This document shows positions 63,383-64,000 of a stretch of DNA of 64,000 nt, piece after piece. Source of the stretch: Chitinophaga rupis (GTDB lineage: Bacteria; Bacteroidota; Bacteroidia; Chitinophagales; Chitinophagaceae); assembly GCF_900109685.1 (NCBI RefSeq), contig NZ_FOBB01000002.1:862085-926084 (forward strand), read 5' to 3'. The first letter of the stretch is position 1, and the number at the start of each line of letters is the position of its first letter. The translations under genes and the position numbers were made by a program. Under the pieces are notes generated by a model that saw only the letters and a program-made list of their open reading frames with translations, did no database searches and was not told where the DNA came from.

Positions 63383-64000
63383 TTAATAATAGTTCAGCAC
63401 TTTAGAGAATTTCTTTAATCTTTCATGAGCCACCTTAATATATTCTGTAGTTAATACTTGTTTTTTATGATTGTTCCAATCATGAACTTTTTTCACTATT
63501 TCGTCCAAATTTTCTTTGTTTTCTACTTCATTGTATAATACATAATCAACTGTAGCCAATACTTCCATACTTAATGGCGTTTCAAAACCTTCTATTAAGG
63601 ATAGCAGGTTCTCTAACCTATTCTTCTGCGTATCTGTTGAATTTGAAGTTATAAATTCGTCTATTTCCCTGAAATTTTCCTCGATTATATATAACGGGTC
63701 GAATGTTTTTACGTCCTTATATTTCATACCCGAAATATATACTCCATCAATGTCGTATAATATATGAGCAAGCTGATATGCATATGGCCCATACTGAAAC
63801 TTTTCAAATTTTATTTTTTGAGCATTTTCATCTCCTAATCTACTAAGAAAATAGACCAGCTTTTGTGTTTCAAGTAGGGTGAGGGAATATTCAAATTGTG
63901 AATAAACTTTCATTAAATAAATAATAATGGCTCTTGTTGGAGTTAATTTAGGTTTGGAGATTATTTTCTTTTCTTTTTGCTCATATGCAATATCAGAAGG
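63383..64000 (-). CDS. DarG-like antitoxin, C-terminal part (5' partial)
   Basis: The frame is open to the right edge (64000), so the Met at 63913 is not the start. The visible 205 residues include KPKLTPTRAIIIYL, TLLETQKLVYFLSRLG, FQYGPYAYQLAHILYDIDG and LIEGFETPLSMEVLATVDYV, which match the C-terminal domain of DarG. The N-terminal macro domain, which removes ADP-ribose from DNA, should lie beyond the edge, and the DarT toxin gene further on. DarTG is a known toxin-antitoxin and anti-phage system. DNA here is clearly more AT-rich than the AraC gene 9 bp away. Confidence 0.8.
   Translation of the reverse strand, partial: PSDIAYEQKEKKIISKPKLTPTRAIIIYLMKVYSQFEYSLTLLETQKLVYFLSRLGDENAQKIKFEKFQYGPYAYQLAHILYDIDGVYISGMKYKDVKTFDPLYIIEENFREIDEFITSNSTDTQKNRLENLLSLIEGFETPLSMEVLATVDYVLYNEVENKENLDEIVKKVHDWNNHKKQVLTTEYIKVAHERLKKFSKVLNYY

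Overview
The window is a stretch of chromosome from a member of the Bacteroidota, most likely the family Chitinophagaceae and Chitinophaga-like. The grounds are a type B C-terminal sorting domain of the type IX secretion system (T9SS) followed by a PorP/SprF gene, an ECF sigma/FecR/SusC/SusD operon, many secreted glycoside hydrolases, and TAnnTTTG-type promoter boxes. No tRNA, rRNA, CRISPR array or transposase gene was seen. Assignments are from motif reading only; no database search was run.

Layout. 1-4735: end of a giant Ig-repeat adhesin exported by T9SS, then its PorP/SprF partner. 4920-6874: an aldo/keto reductase and an S41-like peptidase. 7121-14652: one operon of ECF sigma factor, FecR anti-sigma factor, SusC (with an STN signalling domain), SusD and a secreted glycerophosphodiesterase, bracketed by two direct copies of a ~135 bp hairpin repeat. 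14792-20373 (minus): GMC oxidoreductase, a probable gene remnant, a CapA-like phosphatase and a MacB/FtsX permease with a sigma-54-type promoter and a distal palindrome. 20821-29543: a DisA_N-like protein, SDR, AraC regulator, small-molecule kinase, a second aldo/keto reductase, a CvfB-like RNA-binding protein, a membrane protein and a DEAD-box helicase.

30011-41108: an unusual set made of three multi-membrane GT-C-like proteins, a secreted GH2 enzyme, a LanC-like protein with a kinase domain that has lost its catalytic aspartates, and a GH116-like glycosidase. Four of these genes (33408-41108) form one operon. 41397-42392 is a lone ParA-type ATPase in AT-rich DNA. 42761-51081 holds a 1087-residue secreted carbohydrate-active protein, two tandem 84-residue secreted peptides with six identically spaced cysteines, an S9 peptidase and a methyltransferase.

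51211-56908 (minus) is an AT-richer islet with a 1310-residue SIR2-domain protein between two membrane-anchored proteins; this looks like an NAD-targeting phage-defence cassette and is the best candidate for an undescribed system. 56945-62363 (minus) is a sugar-use operon (MFS porter, PhyH dioxygenase, TIM-barrel isomerase, GH3) with a divergent AraC regulator at 62531. The right edge cuts a gene whose C-terminal part matches DarG, the antitoxin of the DarTG system.

A feature running through the whole window is the intergenic repeats. Many gaps hold arms built from short tandem words that often begin at a stop codon. One ~127-138 bp family shows compensatory base changes between its two copies, so the folded form appears to matter.
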